Of a stretch of 64,000 bases of DNA, positions 53,649-62,672 are shown in pieces. Source of the DNA: Jeotgalibaca sp. MA1X17-3 (GTDB lineage: Bacteria; Bacillota; Bacilli; Lactobacillales; Aerococcaceae); assembly GCF_021513155.1 (NCBI RefSeq), contig NZ_CP090983.1, positions 1,411,001-1,475,000 of the forward strand. Reading direction: 5' to 3'. Positions within the stretch are counted from its first letter, which is position 1. Every line of letters starts with the position of its first letter. A program made the translations under genes and the position numbers. A model generated the notes under the pieces. It was not told where the DNA came from, did not search any database, and saw only the letters and a list, made by a program, of their open reading frames with translations.

Positions 53649-56432
53649 TTATTTTTCAAAATACTTTTTTGCCTCTTCAGGTATCTCTGGCAAGGGCAAT
53701 TCTTTTACTTGGACATGAGTAGGAAGCATTTTTTGAACTTGTCGTGCATAGGAACTATGCACGAGTCGACTATCTAAACAAATAACAATCCCTTTTTCTT
53801 TTTCGCTTCGAGCGACTCTTCCGATTCCTTGAATAAAACGAGTCATCATCAGAGGAAGATATTCTTGTTGAAAAGCGCTTCTCCCTGTGTTCTCATAATA
53901 TTTCTTCATTGCAAGGTTGGTTGGAGTTCCTGGAGAAAGAAACGGTAGTCTAGTTACGACAAGCAACTCTACTGGATGATTTGGGAAGTCAATCCCCTCC
54001 CAATAGCTTCCTGTGCCAAATAACACTGCCTGCTCGGCTTCTAAAAAGCGTTTATGAACTCTTCTTCTACTTCCAGAGAAACCTTGTGCAAGCATCTCTG
54101 TTCCTGTATTTTCGAAATGTCTTTTTTCTTTTAAATACAGATACACTTTTTCCAAAACCTCATGCGAATTGAAAAGAATGAGAGATTTTTTGTTTGTTTC
54201 TTCCGTTAAATCACAAATAAAATCTGATACAAGTCGAATCCATTCTTGTTGATTGATTTGTGGAACTGGAGCGAGATTACTTGGGACCATAATAACCAAC
54301 TCAGCTTGATCTTTCACAATTTGTGATTGGAAGACTAAAGAAGGTAGATGAGAAACCCCAATTTTTCTAGAAAAATAATCGACATCTGACTCCAATAAGA
54401 GTGTCGCACTTATATACAGAACCTTTTGGAAGTTTTCTCGAAATTGTTGTTGGAGCTTTTCTCCTGGATTAAAACTTGCTTTGACAAGTTCACAAGCAAA
54501 CGTACTGTTTTCTATTTGGTACTGTAAATAGTAATAGTCACTCTCCGCTACTTCTTTCAACTGTCTTAAGGTTTCACTTAATTTTTGTAAAGACTGAAGA
54601 TACAGACGCATGCGATTATGAAAGGAAGGACCTTCAGAACCTTGCTCTAAATCGGTATAGCGAGAACCTGCCATTTCTACTTCCTTCATGGAGCGTGCAA
54701 TTCTATTGAGGGTTCTTTCAATTTTAAGACTAATAAATTGTTCAGAATCGATGTATACCTTATTTTCTTTTTGTTTACTCTTATTGTTTTGTTCCTGTAC
54801 ATGAATTATTTCCGTATAAAATAATTGCTCTAATTCTGTTAGTTCGTTATGAAATTGTTCCAATGCAAACTCCAGATTAATTAATTCATATTGTGGAAAT
54901 GATTGCATAGCATTTTTTTCCAAGTATTCTCGATACGATCGCGTATCCTCAGAAATTTTCAATGATTTCCTATTTAAAGAACTCAATGAGAATATTATTT
55001 TTTCTTTTTCTTGAAAGACGGTTGGCAATCGATGAGCCTCATCTATAATTAAAATGGGGTTCTCCTTGGAACCAAAGTCATTAAAGTCTTCAATATGATG
55101 GGATAGATATGCGTGATTCGTTACTAAAATACTAGCTTGCTTAGCTTTTAACTGACTATACACGTAAAAGTCTTCCTCTTTCCACTTCTTACTTGTACGG
55201 ACTTCTTCTTGATGATAACGGATTTTTTCGAGTAGTCCTCCAACTTGGTGGCTGGGGCTAAGTTCAGATAGGTCCCCCGTGTCCGTTTCGGTTAACCATA
55301 CATATATACTCATCACAACTAAAGCCTCTGTATCAGAAAGGAATTCAAAATCTAGTGTAGAAAATTTTTCTAAATTCAATAAATGATTCTTACTTACTAA
55401 AGAAGTCATTTGGAAAGGAAAAGGTAATCCACTTTTTATTTTTTCTAAACTTTGCATTAAAAGCTGCTCTTGTAAAAGAAGTGTAGAAGTAGATATAATT
55501 ACTTTTTTATCCGGATTAGCTAAGAGGATTGCTGGTAATGAATAGGCCAGTGTTTTTCCAATTCCTGTCGGAGCTTCTATCGCTAAGTCGTACTGATCTT
55601 CGTTTAAAAGAAAATCCATTACCCCTGCCATCATTTCCATTTGATTCTTTCTTTTTGTATATCCTAACTTTCGAAAGAATGACTCATCTCGTGATAATTC
55701 TTCAAATACGTTTTCTTTTGATCGGTAATTCGTCTGTTCAAAAGAAATATTCTTTGTACGAAGAGCCACCCCATTTGTAATCGTAATCGCAGCTGGTTTC
55801 GGCTCTCGTTTTTCTCTTGCTCTATCTAGGCACATTTCCAAAAAATCCTGATTATTCTTTTGTGTATGTTTTGATAACAAGCAAAGTTTTTCCAAAGTAA
55901 CAATAGGTAAATGGACTGCTCGTTTTTTTAAAAACAGAAATAATTCAGCTGTTGCGTGAGCATCCCCAGCTGCATCGTGAACTCCAGGATGACTTAAAGA
56001 AAATAATTGCGATAGATCTGAAAGACGATAGCTCTCTAACGAAGGGTAAAGAATTTTTGCAAGTTCAACTGTATCCATCCCTTTTAATTCCAATTCGGGC
56101 ATCCCTGCATCTTGAAAAGCTTGATTTAAAAAGCGATAATCAAATGCAATATTATGTGCAACAAAAATACAGTTTTGGATAAGATTGTAAACATAAGGTG
56201 CGATATCTTCAAAATAAGGAGCTGATTGAACATCTCTATTAGTAATCCCTGTCAAATTTTCGATTAAAGGTGGAATAGAGTGACCGGGATTTACGGTAAT
56301 ATCATATTCTTGCATCACCTGATCATCTTGTAAGAACGTAATTCCTATTTGAATAATCCGATGCCCTTTCCTGTAGCTTGATCCAGTGGTTTCTAAATCA
56401 ATAACCGCATAAATGTTTTGCTGATCCTTCAT
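53649..56432 (-). CDS. dinG: DinG-family helicase with N-terminal 3'-5' exonuclease domain
   Basis: A 927-residue fusion typical of Firmicutes DinG. The N-terminal DEDDh exonuclease (about 1-170) has YAVIDLETTGSSY, AHNIAFDYRFL and GVHDAAGDAHATAEL. The superfamily 2 helicase has Walker A EAPTGIGKTLAYSLP, a DEAH box in ILIIDEAHRLP, and the C-terminal motifs ATLLLESDVDYF, GTGSYWEGIDFPNHP and MMTRFIQGIGRVARS. The four cysteines of the E. coli DinG iron-sulfur cluster are not evident, as is usual for the Gram-positive form, in which nuclease activity dominates. It leads the dinG-ypmB-aspB-asnS-dnaD run. Confidence 0.93.
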   Translation of the reverse strand: MKDQQNIYAVIDLETTGSSYRKGHRIIQIGITFLQDDQVMQEYDITVNPGHSIPPLIENLTGITNRDVQSAPYFEDIAPYVYNLIQNCIFVAHNIAFDYRFLNQAFQDAGMPELELKGMDTVELAKILYPSLESYRLSDLSQLFSLSHPGVHDAAGDAHATAELFLFLKKRAVHLPIVTLEKLCLLSKHTQKNNQDFLEMCLDRAREKREPKPAAITITNGVALRTKNISFEQTNYRSKENVFEELSRDESFFRKLGYTKRKNQMEMMAGVMDFLLNEDQYDLAIEAPTGIGKTLAYSLPAILLANPDKKVIISTSTLLLQEQLLMQSLEKIKSGLPFPFQMTSLVSKNHLLNLEKFSTLDFEFLSDTEALVVMSIYVWLTETDTGDLSELSPSHQVGGLLEKIRYHQEEVRTSKKWKEEDFYVYSQLKAKQASILVTNHAYLSHHIEDFNDFGSKENPILIIDEAHRLPTVFQEKEKIIFSLSSLNRKSLKISEDTRSYREYLEKNAMQSFPQYELINLEFALEQFHNELTELEQLFYTEIIHVQEQNNKSKQKENKVYIDSEQFISLKIERTLNRIARSMKEVEMAGSRYTDLEQGSEGPSFHNRMRLYLQSLQKLSETLRQLKEVAESDYYYLQYQIENSTFACELVKASFNPGEKLQQQFRENFQKVLYISATLLLESDVDYFSRKIGVSHLPSLVFQSQIVKDQAELVIMVPSNLAPVPQINQQEWIRLVSDFICDLTEETNKKSLILFNSHEVLEKVYLYLKEKRHFENTGTEMLAQGFSGSRRRVHKRFLEAEQAVLFGTGSYWEGIDFPNHPVELLVVTRLPFLSPGTPTNLAMKKYYENTGRSAFQQEYLPLMMTRFIQGIGRVARSEKEKGIVICLDSRLVHSSYARQVQKMLPTHVQVKELPLPEIPEEAKKYFEK

Positions 56433-56511
56433 ATTTCGTAAAACCCCAATTCTCTCCCTAATTCATACTCTTCTATTTTACTAAAAATAAAGGAATATTT
56501 ATACCTTTTCA

Positions 56512-56543
56512 ACAAAAAGAAAAACCCGTCCAAGTAGACGGGT
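56512..56543 (-). terminator. terminator of the unrecognised gene at 56575
   Basis: ACCCGTC/GACGGGT stem with a six-base loop, followed on the minus strand by TTTTCTTTTT. It separates the orphan gene from dinG. Confidence 0.88.
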
Positions 56544-56574
56544 CACAAAAAATATTAAAAAATCAGTTATATGA

Positions 56575-57057
56575 TTAGTTAAAAGTAATGTCTGTATAGA
56601 TATCTTCAACTGTTTTATCTGGGTCAATCACAATATAAAGACTATTGTCAGTTGAAATATGGGAAGTCTGATATTTATTATCATTTCCATCTGTATCTAA
56701 TGCAAGATATGGGAAGTAAATTGTATCACTTTGTACAATTACGTCAGATTTAGGGTGATCTTCATCTGTGTACATGATATCCATCATTTCGATATCTTGA
56801 TATTTTCCAACACGACTGAACATACCCGCTTCAATTCCACCTAAGTTGATATCATTTGAGTTAACATGATCTGCTTCTGGACGGATTTCGATACGTAGAG
56901 ATTCGCATGGATGAATTTCTTGGAAATTACTGTCGCCAATTCTTCCATAACTAGTTGTAACTTGTTTAATCCACAAGTCTCCAACATTTTCACGCTTTAT
57001 AGTCCATGTTTCACCATTTCTAAATGTAAATTTAAGAGCTGCCATTACTTTTTTCAT
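56575..57057 (-). CDS. unrecognised 160-residue acidic protein
   Basis: I do not recognise a named family. The 160-residue product is soluble-looking, with no signal peptide or membrane segment. It is strongly acidic, predicted mainly beta by its alternating pattern, and has an Asp/Asn-rich second half (MYTDEDHPKSD, LDTDGNDNKYQ, DPDKTVEDIYTD). The start looks real: GGAGAA lies seven bases before the ATG, a promoter is upstream and a strong terminator downstream, so it is an independent one-gene unit between cca and dinG. Codon use resembles its neighbours, with no sign of recent transfer. A conserved housekeeping-type orphan seems more likely than a phage gene. Confidence 0.75.
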   Translation of the reverse strand: MKKVMAALKFTFRNGETWTIKRENVGDLWIKQVTTSYGRIGDSNFQEIHPCESLRIEIRPEADHVNSNDINLGGIEAGMFSRVGKYQDIEMMDIMYTDEDHPKSDVIVQSDTIYFPYLALDTDGNDNKYQTSHISTDNSLYIVIDPDKTVEDIYTDITFN

Positions 57058-57087
57058 TTAATTCTCCTACCTTTCATTATTGTGAAT

Positions 57088-57115
57088 ATTTTACCATAAT
57101 TCCAATTATAATCAA
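57088..57115 (-). promoter_or_regulatory. probable promoter of the 160-residue orphan gene
   Basis: -35 TTGATT (57110-57115), a 16-base spacer and -10 TAAAAT (57088-57093) on the minus strand, about 30 bases before the start codon. Confidence 0.5.
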
Positions 57116-57154
57116 AGCTAATTAACAAATTTCACTTGTCTTAGAAATCATTAC

Positions 57155-58729
57155 CTACAGTAATTTATCCATAAACTTTTCTCGGTTTACAACAGAACGA
57201 GTGTGTTCCCCAATCGCAATTAATTGATCATTTTCTTTTGCAACAAGAGAAAACGAGTATTTATTTCGGTGAAGTTCCTTAGTTTTTATTTCAATTTTAA
57301 TTTTTGCGCCTACTGCAGAGGGCGCACGATGTTCCAAACTAATAAAAGTTCCTACAGAAGTCTCTTCTGGTAAGACTAATTTCTTCAACATTTCTTTGCA
57401 ACTATTTTCCATAAATGCAATCAAAGCGGGTGACGCCAATACATCCAACTCACCTGATCCTAAAAAAGCTGCCGTATGTTCTTTTTTTACGACATACTCA
57501 TCGATTTGAATTTCATCCATATAAATAGATTTCCTTCTCATAATGTATGCTTTTATTTCTGCTTGATTATTTTTTAGTTTACCAGCTAGAATGTTGGTTT
57601 TAACATCTTCCAAAATAACACCTAAATGAGGGCCACCTTTACGCGTTTCAAGAATTTCCATGACATCTTTCCCATTTGTCTCTATATCACGAGTTGTATA
57701 AATGGGCATGGTTTTATGTAGGGAAAGGAGTTGATTGACATCGGCTACCATTCCAAAACCATTTACCATTTCTTCCACTTCTAGAGCAATTTCAATGCCC
57801 GTATCAAATAAGATATGGTGATCCCAACTTTTTTTCAATCGATGATGGAGTGCAAGATAAGCCTTCTTGATATCTCGTATCTCTTTATTTGAAAGTTTCC
57901 AATCTTTTAGAAAGGATTCTACCTTTTCTTCACGAATATCTAAAAAATAAAGAAGAATGGTCCAAGCAATCAACTGTGACTGAAATTGGACTGGAAATAG
58001 AGCTAAATCAATCAGGCTTTCTTCTCGATTTTGAAGTCCTGGACATACTTGAAACAATCTTGTCTCAACAAAAAACTTAATTCCACCTTTTCTATTTCGT
58101 CCAACTAATAATTTTGCCCATTCATCTCGAATTCGTTCCACGGCTATTTTAGACAATAAAGGATGATAATCTTTTACGGCTTGTTTGGTTTCCTCTTCAA
58201 CATCAAAGCCAAGTTGACTAATAAAGCGAGCGGCGCGCATCATCCGCAACGCATCTTCACGAAATCGCTCCATTGGATTACCTACTGCACGAATCAATTT
58301 CTTTTCGATATCTTCTTGTCCATCAAATGGATCTTCTAACATTCCATCTCGATTAAGAGCAATCGCATTGATTGTAAAATCTCGCCTCTTTAAGTCTTCA
58401 TCCAACCTTCGAACATAGTGAACACTTTCAGGTCGTCGGAATTTTTCGTATTTTGATTCTGTACGAAATGTCGTAATCTCATACGTCATTTTCTCATGTA
58501 ATACCATCACTGTACCGTGTTTAATCCCTACATCGAACGTTATCGGGAAAATACGCTGTATTTCATCCGGAACGGCACTACTTGCAATATCTACATCTGA
58601 TATCGGCAAGTGAAGCAAGGTATCCCTCACTCCACCTCCTACAAAATAAGCTTCATAGCCTGCTTGTTCAATTTTATCGATTAACGGGATTGCTTTTTTG
58701 AATTCGGGTATGTTCTGAATATTAATCAT
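57155..58729 (-). CDS. cca: CCA tRNA nucleotidyltransferase fused in frame to a hotdog thioesterase
   Basis: Residues 1 to about 400 are the CCA-adding enzyme that builds or repairs the tRNA 3' end. They include YFVGGGVRDTLL, the catalytic DVDIAS, TTFRTE, RRDFTINAIAL and RFREDALRMMRAARF. Such proteins normally end near residue 400. Here the frame continues without a stop into 121 more residues that look like a stand-alone FlK-type hotdog thioesterase: EHTAAFLGSGELDVLASPALIAFMEN, TSVGTFISLEHRAPSAVGAKI. An internal ATG (57520) has AGAAGGAAA about ten bases upstream, as if it once began a separate gene. One extra base just before it would end cca at a TGA overlapping that ATG. So this is either a true fusion or another single-base loss. 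Confidence 0.88.
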   Translation of the reverse strand: MINIQNIPEFKKAIPLIDKIEQAGYEAYFVGGGVRDTLLHLPISDVDIASSAVPDEIQRIFPITFDVGIKHGTVMVLHEKMTYEITTFRTESKYEKFRRPESVHYVRRLDEDLKRRDFTINAIALNRDGMLEDPFDGQEDIEKKLIRAVGNPMERFREDALRMMRAARFISQLGFDVEEETKQAVKDYHPLLSKIAVERIRDEWAKLLVGRNRKGGIKFFVETRLFQVCPGLQNREESLIDLALFPVQFQSQLIAWTILLYFLDIREEKVESFLKDWKLSNKEIRDIKKAYLALHHRLKKSWDHHILFDTGIEIALEVEEMVNGFGMVADVNQLLSLHKTMPIYTTRDIETNGKDVMEILETRKGGPHLGVILEDVKTNILAGKLKNNQAEIKAYIMRRKSIYMDEIQIDEYVVKKEHTAAFLGSGELDVLASPALIAFMENSCKEMLKKLVLPEETSVGTFISLEHRAPSAVGAKIKIEIKTKELHRNKYSFSLVAKENDQLIAIGEHTRSVVNREKFMDKLL

Positions 58730-58766
58730 CTTTATTCCAATCCATTATCAATGGCTCCTTGATAAT

Positions 58767-59317
58767 TCATATCATTTTTTTATCATCTATTTCTTTTAGT
58801 TCTTCTGTGTAGGCTTTAAACTTCGCTTCATCTTTATCAACGAGGGCTGAATCAATTAATTGGAGTAAATGCTGTTTTCTCTCTCTTAGAGCCAATCTAT
58901 TTAATGATTCATCAACGCGTTCTTCAAGCTCAGGGTCAAAAGAGATTTCATCCTTTTCAAAGGGGTTATCCTCTAATACACCAAATGCTGACAAAGATTG
59001 ATAACTTTTTTGAAAGAATAGTTCTAAATAAAAGTCTTCTTTCCAATTTAGTCTTAAATCATGAAAGGCTTGTTCTGGATCATCAAAAAGTTTTCCGTCC
59101 TTGTAGTAAACAAAAGCTTCCTTGGGACTTTCTAAGGATGCCAATCCCATTCCCCTATTCGTACTTTCAATATTTTCTACAAAGTGAATATTTTTCAATA
59201 ATACTTCATGATTCAACAAGTAGTTTAGAATCCACAAAGATTCTCTTCTTTTTAATTGATAGTTTTGGATAAACCAAGTAATAAACTTCTTTTTTCTTCC
59301 AATGATGGTCGCAACAT
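58767..59317 (-). CDS. ypiB: YpiB family protein (UPF0302), with apparent -1 frameshift near the start
   Basis: A protein of about 183 residues of the YpiB/UPF0302 family, function unknown. The main frame from 59237 begins late (WILNYLLNHEVLLKNIHFVE) and continues with a conserved DLRLNWKEDFYLELFF region and a helical C-terminus. The missing N-terminus is in another frame from ATG 59317 (MLRPSLEEK). Reading T6 at 59290-59295 as seven bases joins them through KFITWFIQNYQLKRRESLWILNYL, which is the family sequence. AAGGGG precedes the ATG. It lies 22 bases after the TPR gene and before cca, its usual place in Bacilli. Confidence 0.85.
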
Positions 59318-59339
59318 GTTCCCGCCCCTTCCGCTTTGA

Positions 59340-60617
59340 TTAGAAATCTTCACTCAACATTCTTTCATTTCGTTCAAAAAGAAGCTCATTTTCTGGATCA
59401 ATTGCTAAAGCAAGTTCAAGTACTTGTTGAAGTTTTTTTATATTTCCTTCTTCTTGCAAAAAGTTCATGTAATCTTCTAAAAAGTTCAGGTCATCGAAGA
59501 GAACTTGATAAGCCTTTTGATAGTAATCAGCTGACTTTTCAAATTCTTCTAAACCATTATATGCTTTTGCTAGTTGCCAATCTTGTTCAGGAAACGCGAG
59601 GATAACAGGACTCGTTAAGAATTCAATTACTTCTTCATACTCTTCTTGTTCCAATAATAGATCACCTTTTAATAAAACTGCTTCTGTCAATTCTGGTTCT
59701 AATCCTATCGCTTTATTTATTTGTTCTTTTGCTTTTGGTTCATCTTTTAATTTCAAAAATAATTTTGCAGCTTCTAAATAATATTCTGCTTGATACGGAT
59801 TAACTTCAATCCCCTTATTGATTGCTACTAATGCTTTGTCTAAAAGGTTCTGCTCTTGATACGCATTAGATAGATACAAGTAGGCACTCATATAATGAGG
59901 ATCTTTTTCTAATAAATCTTCTATGATTTGACTAGCACGATTGAATTCTTTTAATTGTAGATAGGCGAATCCTAATTGAAAAAGACTATCTGATGTATGT
60001 TCTTCATCCGAAACTACTTCTAGACAGTCAACCGCTTCTTCGAAATTCCCAATGGCATTGTAGCCGTCTGCTAATAAAATTTGTAAGTTTTCCGCCCATA
60101 AATCTTGCGTGTCTGCTTCGATCAAATTTTTAAATATGATGATTGCTTTTTTATATTCGCCACTCGCTTGATATAATTTCCCTAATGCATATTGTATAAC
60201 AGGCTCATCTGGAAGAAGCTTACTTGCTTCCAATAATTTATGCTCGCTTACTTCATAGAGCCCCATCGTTTGATAGGCATCTGCTAGCATCAATAGAGCA
60301 TGTGGATATAGTTCACTTGTTTCATCAAATTCTAAAAGAGTATCCAAAGCATTTTCAAGTTCATTTTGATCAATGTAGATTTCTGCTATAAATAAGTTCC
60401 ACTCTTCTAATTCTGGAGACATTTTTTGTAGAAGTAGATACGCTGTTTTAGCTTCCTCTAAAAACCCTGCTTGATGTAACGCTTCTGCAAACTCAGATAG
60501 CTCTTCTAATTCATGGTTAATCCTTGATATTTCTAGTGATTGTTTAAAAAGAGAAGTTGCTTCCTCTTGATTATTTTCACGTACGGCATGAAACATTTCA
60601 ATTGCTTCTTGATTCAC
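59340..60617 (-). CDS. tetratricopeptide repeat protein (YpiA-like)
   Basis: A soluble protein of about 425 residues built almost wholly of TPR helix pairs, around eleven, for example LYQASGEYKKAIIIFKNLIE and LLEKDPHYMSAYLYLSNAY. It has no enzymatic domain. It corresponds to YpiA, which neighbours ypiB in Bacilli; function is unknown and TPR arrays usually mediate protein contacts. The start is most likely the GTG at 60617, eight bases from AGGTGG; an in-frame GTG at 60629 falls within the ribosome site. The pair with ypiB looks co-transcribed. Confidence 0.9.
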   Translation of the reverse strand: MNQEAIEMFHAVRENNQEEATSLFKQSLEISRINHELEELSEFAEALHQAGFLEEAKTAYLLLQKMSPELEEWNLFIAEIYIDQNELENALDTLLEFDETSELYPHALLMLADAYQTMGLYEVSEHKLLEASKLLPDEPVIQYALGKLYQASGEYKKAIIIFKNLIEADTQDLWAENLQILLADGYNAIGNFEEAVDCLEVVSDEEHTSDSLFQLGFAYLQLKEFNRASQIIEDLLEKDPHYMSAYLYLSNAYQEQNLLDKALVAINKGIEVNPYQAEYYLEAAKLFLKLKDEPKAKEQINKAIGLEPELTEAVLLKGDLLLEQEEYEEVIEFLTSPVILAFPEQDWQLAKAYNGLEEFEKSADYYQKAYQVLFDDLNFLEDYMNFLQEEGNIKKLQQVLELALAIDPENELLFERNERMLSEDF

Positions 60618-60743
60618 TCCAGTTCCCACCTATTCTATTTGACCTTCTTTATCCATTTTATCATAAACTTTAACAGGTGTAAGCAATTGTACCTCATATT
60701 GCCTGTTTTATAGTTTTTAATGGTAAATTAATCGTTTGAAGCA

Positions 60744-60777
60744 AAAGAAAAAACCGAGACCATTGTCCCGGTTTTTT
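60744..60777 (-). terminator. terminator of hup
   Basis: AACCG-GAC and GTC-CGGTT arms with one internal mismatch and a five-base loop, followed by six T on the minus strand, seven bases after the hup stop. Confidence 0.88.
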
Positions 60778-60783
60778 ACCTAT

Positions 60784-61062
60784 TTATTTTTTAACTGCAT
60801 CTTTCAATGCTTTACCTGGTTTGAAAGCAGGTACTTTGCTTGCTGCGATTTGGATTTCTTCCCCTGTTTGAGGGTTACGTCCTTTACGAGCAGCGCGGTC
60901 TCTTACTTCAAAGTTACCAAATCCGATAACTTGAACTTTCTCGCCTTCTTGCAAAGCTTCTTGAATAACTTCGAATAATGCATCTACAGTAGCTGTAACT
61001 TCCTTTTTGGTAAGGTCTGTTTTTCCAGCAACTCTTTCAATCAATTCAGCTTTATTTGCCAT
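60784..61062 (-). CDS. hup: DNA-binding protein HU
   Basis: Histone-like nucleoid protein, a homodimer that bends DNA. The 92-residue protein begins MANKAELIERVAGKTDLTKK. It carries the HU signature IGFGNFEVRDRAARKGRNPQTG in the DNA-binding arm and ends KPGKALKDAVKK. The ribosome site is a full AGGAGGTGA, matching the high expression expected. It is monocistronic with its own promoter and terminator. The leader of about 130 bases contains two palindromes. Confidence 0.98.
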   Translation of the reverse strand: MANKAELIERVAGKTDLTKKEVTATVDALFEVIQEALQEGEKVQVIGFGNFEVRDRAARKGRNPQTGEEIQIAASKVPAFKPGKALKDAVKK

Positions 61063-61168
61063 ATTGTCTATTCACCTCCTGCCAAAAAAGAAGTATCCTT
61101 ATTTTTTTGATTAGCATCAAAATCAGGACAAACTACTTTTGAGTGGTCCAAAAATAGTGCAATGAAAT

Positions 61169-61227
61169 ACCAGTGGTAACCACCGGTCTTCCTTATAAAG
61201 GATATCATACAAATCGTATCACTGCAA
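61169..61227 (-). promoter_or_regulatory. hup promoter and leader inverted repeats
   Basis: -35 TTGCAG (61222-61227), a 17-base spacer and -10 TATCCT (61199-61204). The -10 partly overlaps the palindrome TCCTT-ATA-AAGGA (61190-61202). A second inverted repeat, ACCAGTGG-TAA-CCACCGGT (61169-61187, one mismatch), falls near the transcript 5' end, where it could be an operator or a protective 5' stem. Confidence 0.55.
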
Positions 61228-61258
61228 CGATTATAAGCCGTTTTATAAAATCTAAAGA

Positions 61259-62572
61259 TTATTTTTTCTTTCGAGCAATAATTCTAAATGGAGTCCCCTC
61301 AAATTCGAAAGCTTTTCGAATTTGATTTTCAATAAAGCGTTGATAAGAGAAATGAAGCATTTCAGGTTCGTTTACAAACAACACAAATGTAGGCGGTTTG
61401 ACGGCTACTTGAGTCATATAATAAATCTTCAAACGACGTCCTTTATCTGTAGGAGTCGGATTTCTCGAGATCGCATCCATTAAAACATCATTCAAAAGAG
61501 AAGAAGAAATTCGTTTATTTTGAGATAGACTAATTTCCTTAATCTTTTCTGGTATATTCGACAATCTTTGTTTCGTTATTGCCGATACATATAAAATAGG
61601 TGCATAGGAAAGATATTGGAATTCATCCCGAATCTTTTCTTCAAAATTCTTCATTGTATGGTTATCTTTTTCTAATTTATCCCACTTATTAACCAGAATA
61701 AGAATCCCTTTACCAGCGTCATGAGCATAACCGGCAACTTTTTTATCTTGCTCTTGGATTCCTTCTTCAGCATTCAAAACGACACAAACAATATCAGAAC
61801 GATCAATCGCTCGTAATGCCCGCATCACACTATATTTTTCTGTAGCTTCACTTACTTTTCCTTTTTTACGAATACCAGCTGTATCAATCATCTGGAATTC
61901 AGCACCATCTGGATCTTCAAAAAGTGTATCAATAGCATCTCGGGTAGTCCCAGCTATATCAGAAACAATAACTCGTTCTTCACCTAAAATGGAATTGACT
62001 AGGGAAGATTTCCCTACATTAGGACGACCAATCAAACAAAACTTAATCGTAGTATCTTCTTCCTCTTCTTGTTCTACCACTGGAAATTCGGAAACAATCG
62101 CATCTAATAGATCTCCTAATCCTAATCCGTGGCTTCCCGAGATTGGATATGGATTTCCTAACCCTAAGCTATAAAAATCGAAAACATCGGTTCGCATTTC
62201 TGGGTTATCCGTTTTGTTGACTGCCAATAAAACGGGTTTTCCTGATTGATATAAAATACGAGCAACGTTCTCATCGCCTTCTGTGACTCCTTCACGAACA
62301 CTAGTAATCAAAAGAATAACATCTGCTTCTTCCATTGCTACTTGAGCTTGGAGTTTGATTTGACTCATAAATGGCTCATCTGCGATATCAATACCACCTG
62401 TATCAATGATATCGAAGGTTCTTCCCAACCATTCACCTCTTGCATAGATTCTATCTCTCGTCACGCCGGGAATATCATCTACGATGGAAATCCGTTCACC
62501 TGCAAGTCGATTGAATATTGTTGATTTACCGACATTAGGTCTTCCTACAATTGCAATTACAGGATTCGGCAT
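61259..62572 (-). CDS. der: ribosome biogenesis GTPase Der (EngA)
   Basis: Double GTPase needed for 50S maturation. The protein of about 437 residues has GTPase 1 with IVGRPNVGKSTIFNRL, DTGGID and NKTDN, and GTPase 2 with LIGRPNVGKSSLVNSIL, DTAGIRKKGKV and NKWDKL. A C-terminal KH-like domain follows (KIYYMTQVAVKPPTFVLFVN, ENQIRKAFEFEGTPFRIIARKK). I chose the ATG at 62572 (MPNPVIAIVG), eight bases from GGGAG. It follows rpsA after a strong terminator, the conserved rpsA-der-hup order. Confidence 0.96.
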   Translation of the reverse strand: MPNPVIAIVGRPNVGKSTIFNRLAGERISIVDDIPGVTRDRIYARGEWLGRTFDIIDTGGIDIADEPFMSQIKLQAQVAMEEADVILLITSVREGVTEGDENVARILYQSGKPVLLAVNKTDNPEMRTDVFDFYSLGLGNPYPISGSHGLGLGDLLDAIVSEFPVVEQEEEEDTTIKFCLIGRPNVGKSSLVNSILGEERVIVSDIAGTTRDAIDTLFEDPDGAEFQMIDTAGIRKKGKVSEATEKYSVMRALRAIDRSDIVCVVLNAEEGIQEQDKKVAGYAHDAGKGILILVNKWDKLEKDNHTMKNFEEKIRDEFQYLSYAPILYVSAITKQRLSNIPEKIKEISLSQNKRISSSLLNDVLMDAISRNPTPTDKGRRLKIYYMTQVAVKPPTFVLFVNEPEMLHFSYQRFIENQIRKAFEFEGTPFRIIARKKK

Positions 62573-62627
62573 TTTCATCACTCCCTAAATTTCTCTTCAT
62601 TATTTTTTATATTATTCTTTACACCTT

Positions 62628-62656
62628 AAAAAAGGACATGGCATTTATCCATGTCC
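62628..62656 (-). terminator. terminator of rpsA
   Basis: A perfect eight-base stem GGACATGG/CCATGTCC with a seven-base loop and six T on the minus strand, 17 bases after the rpsA stop. Confidence 0.92.
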
Positions 62657-62672
62657 CCTCATGAATGACTAT

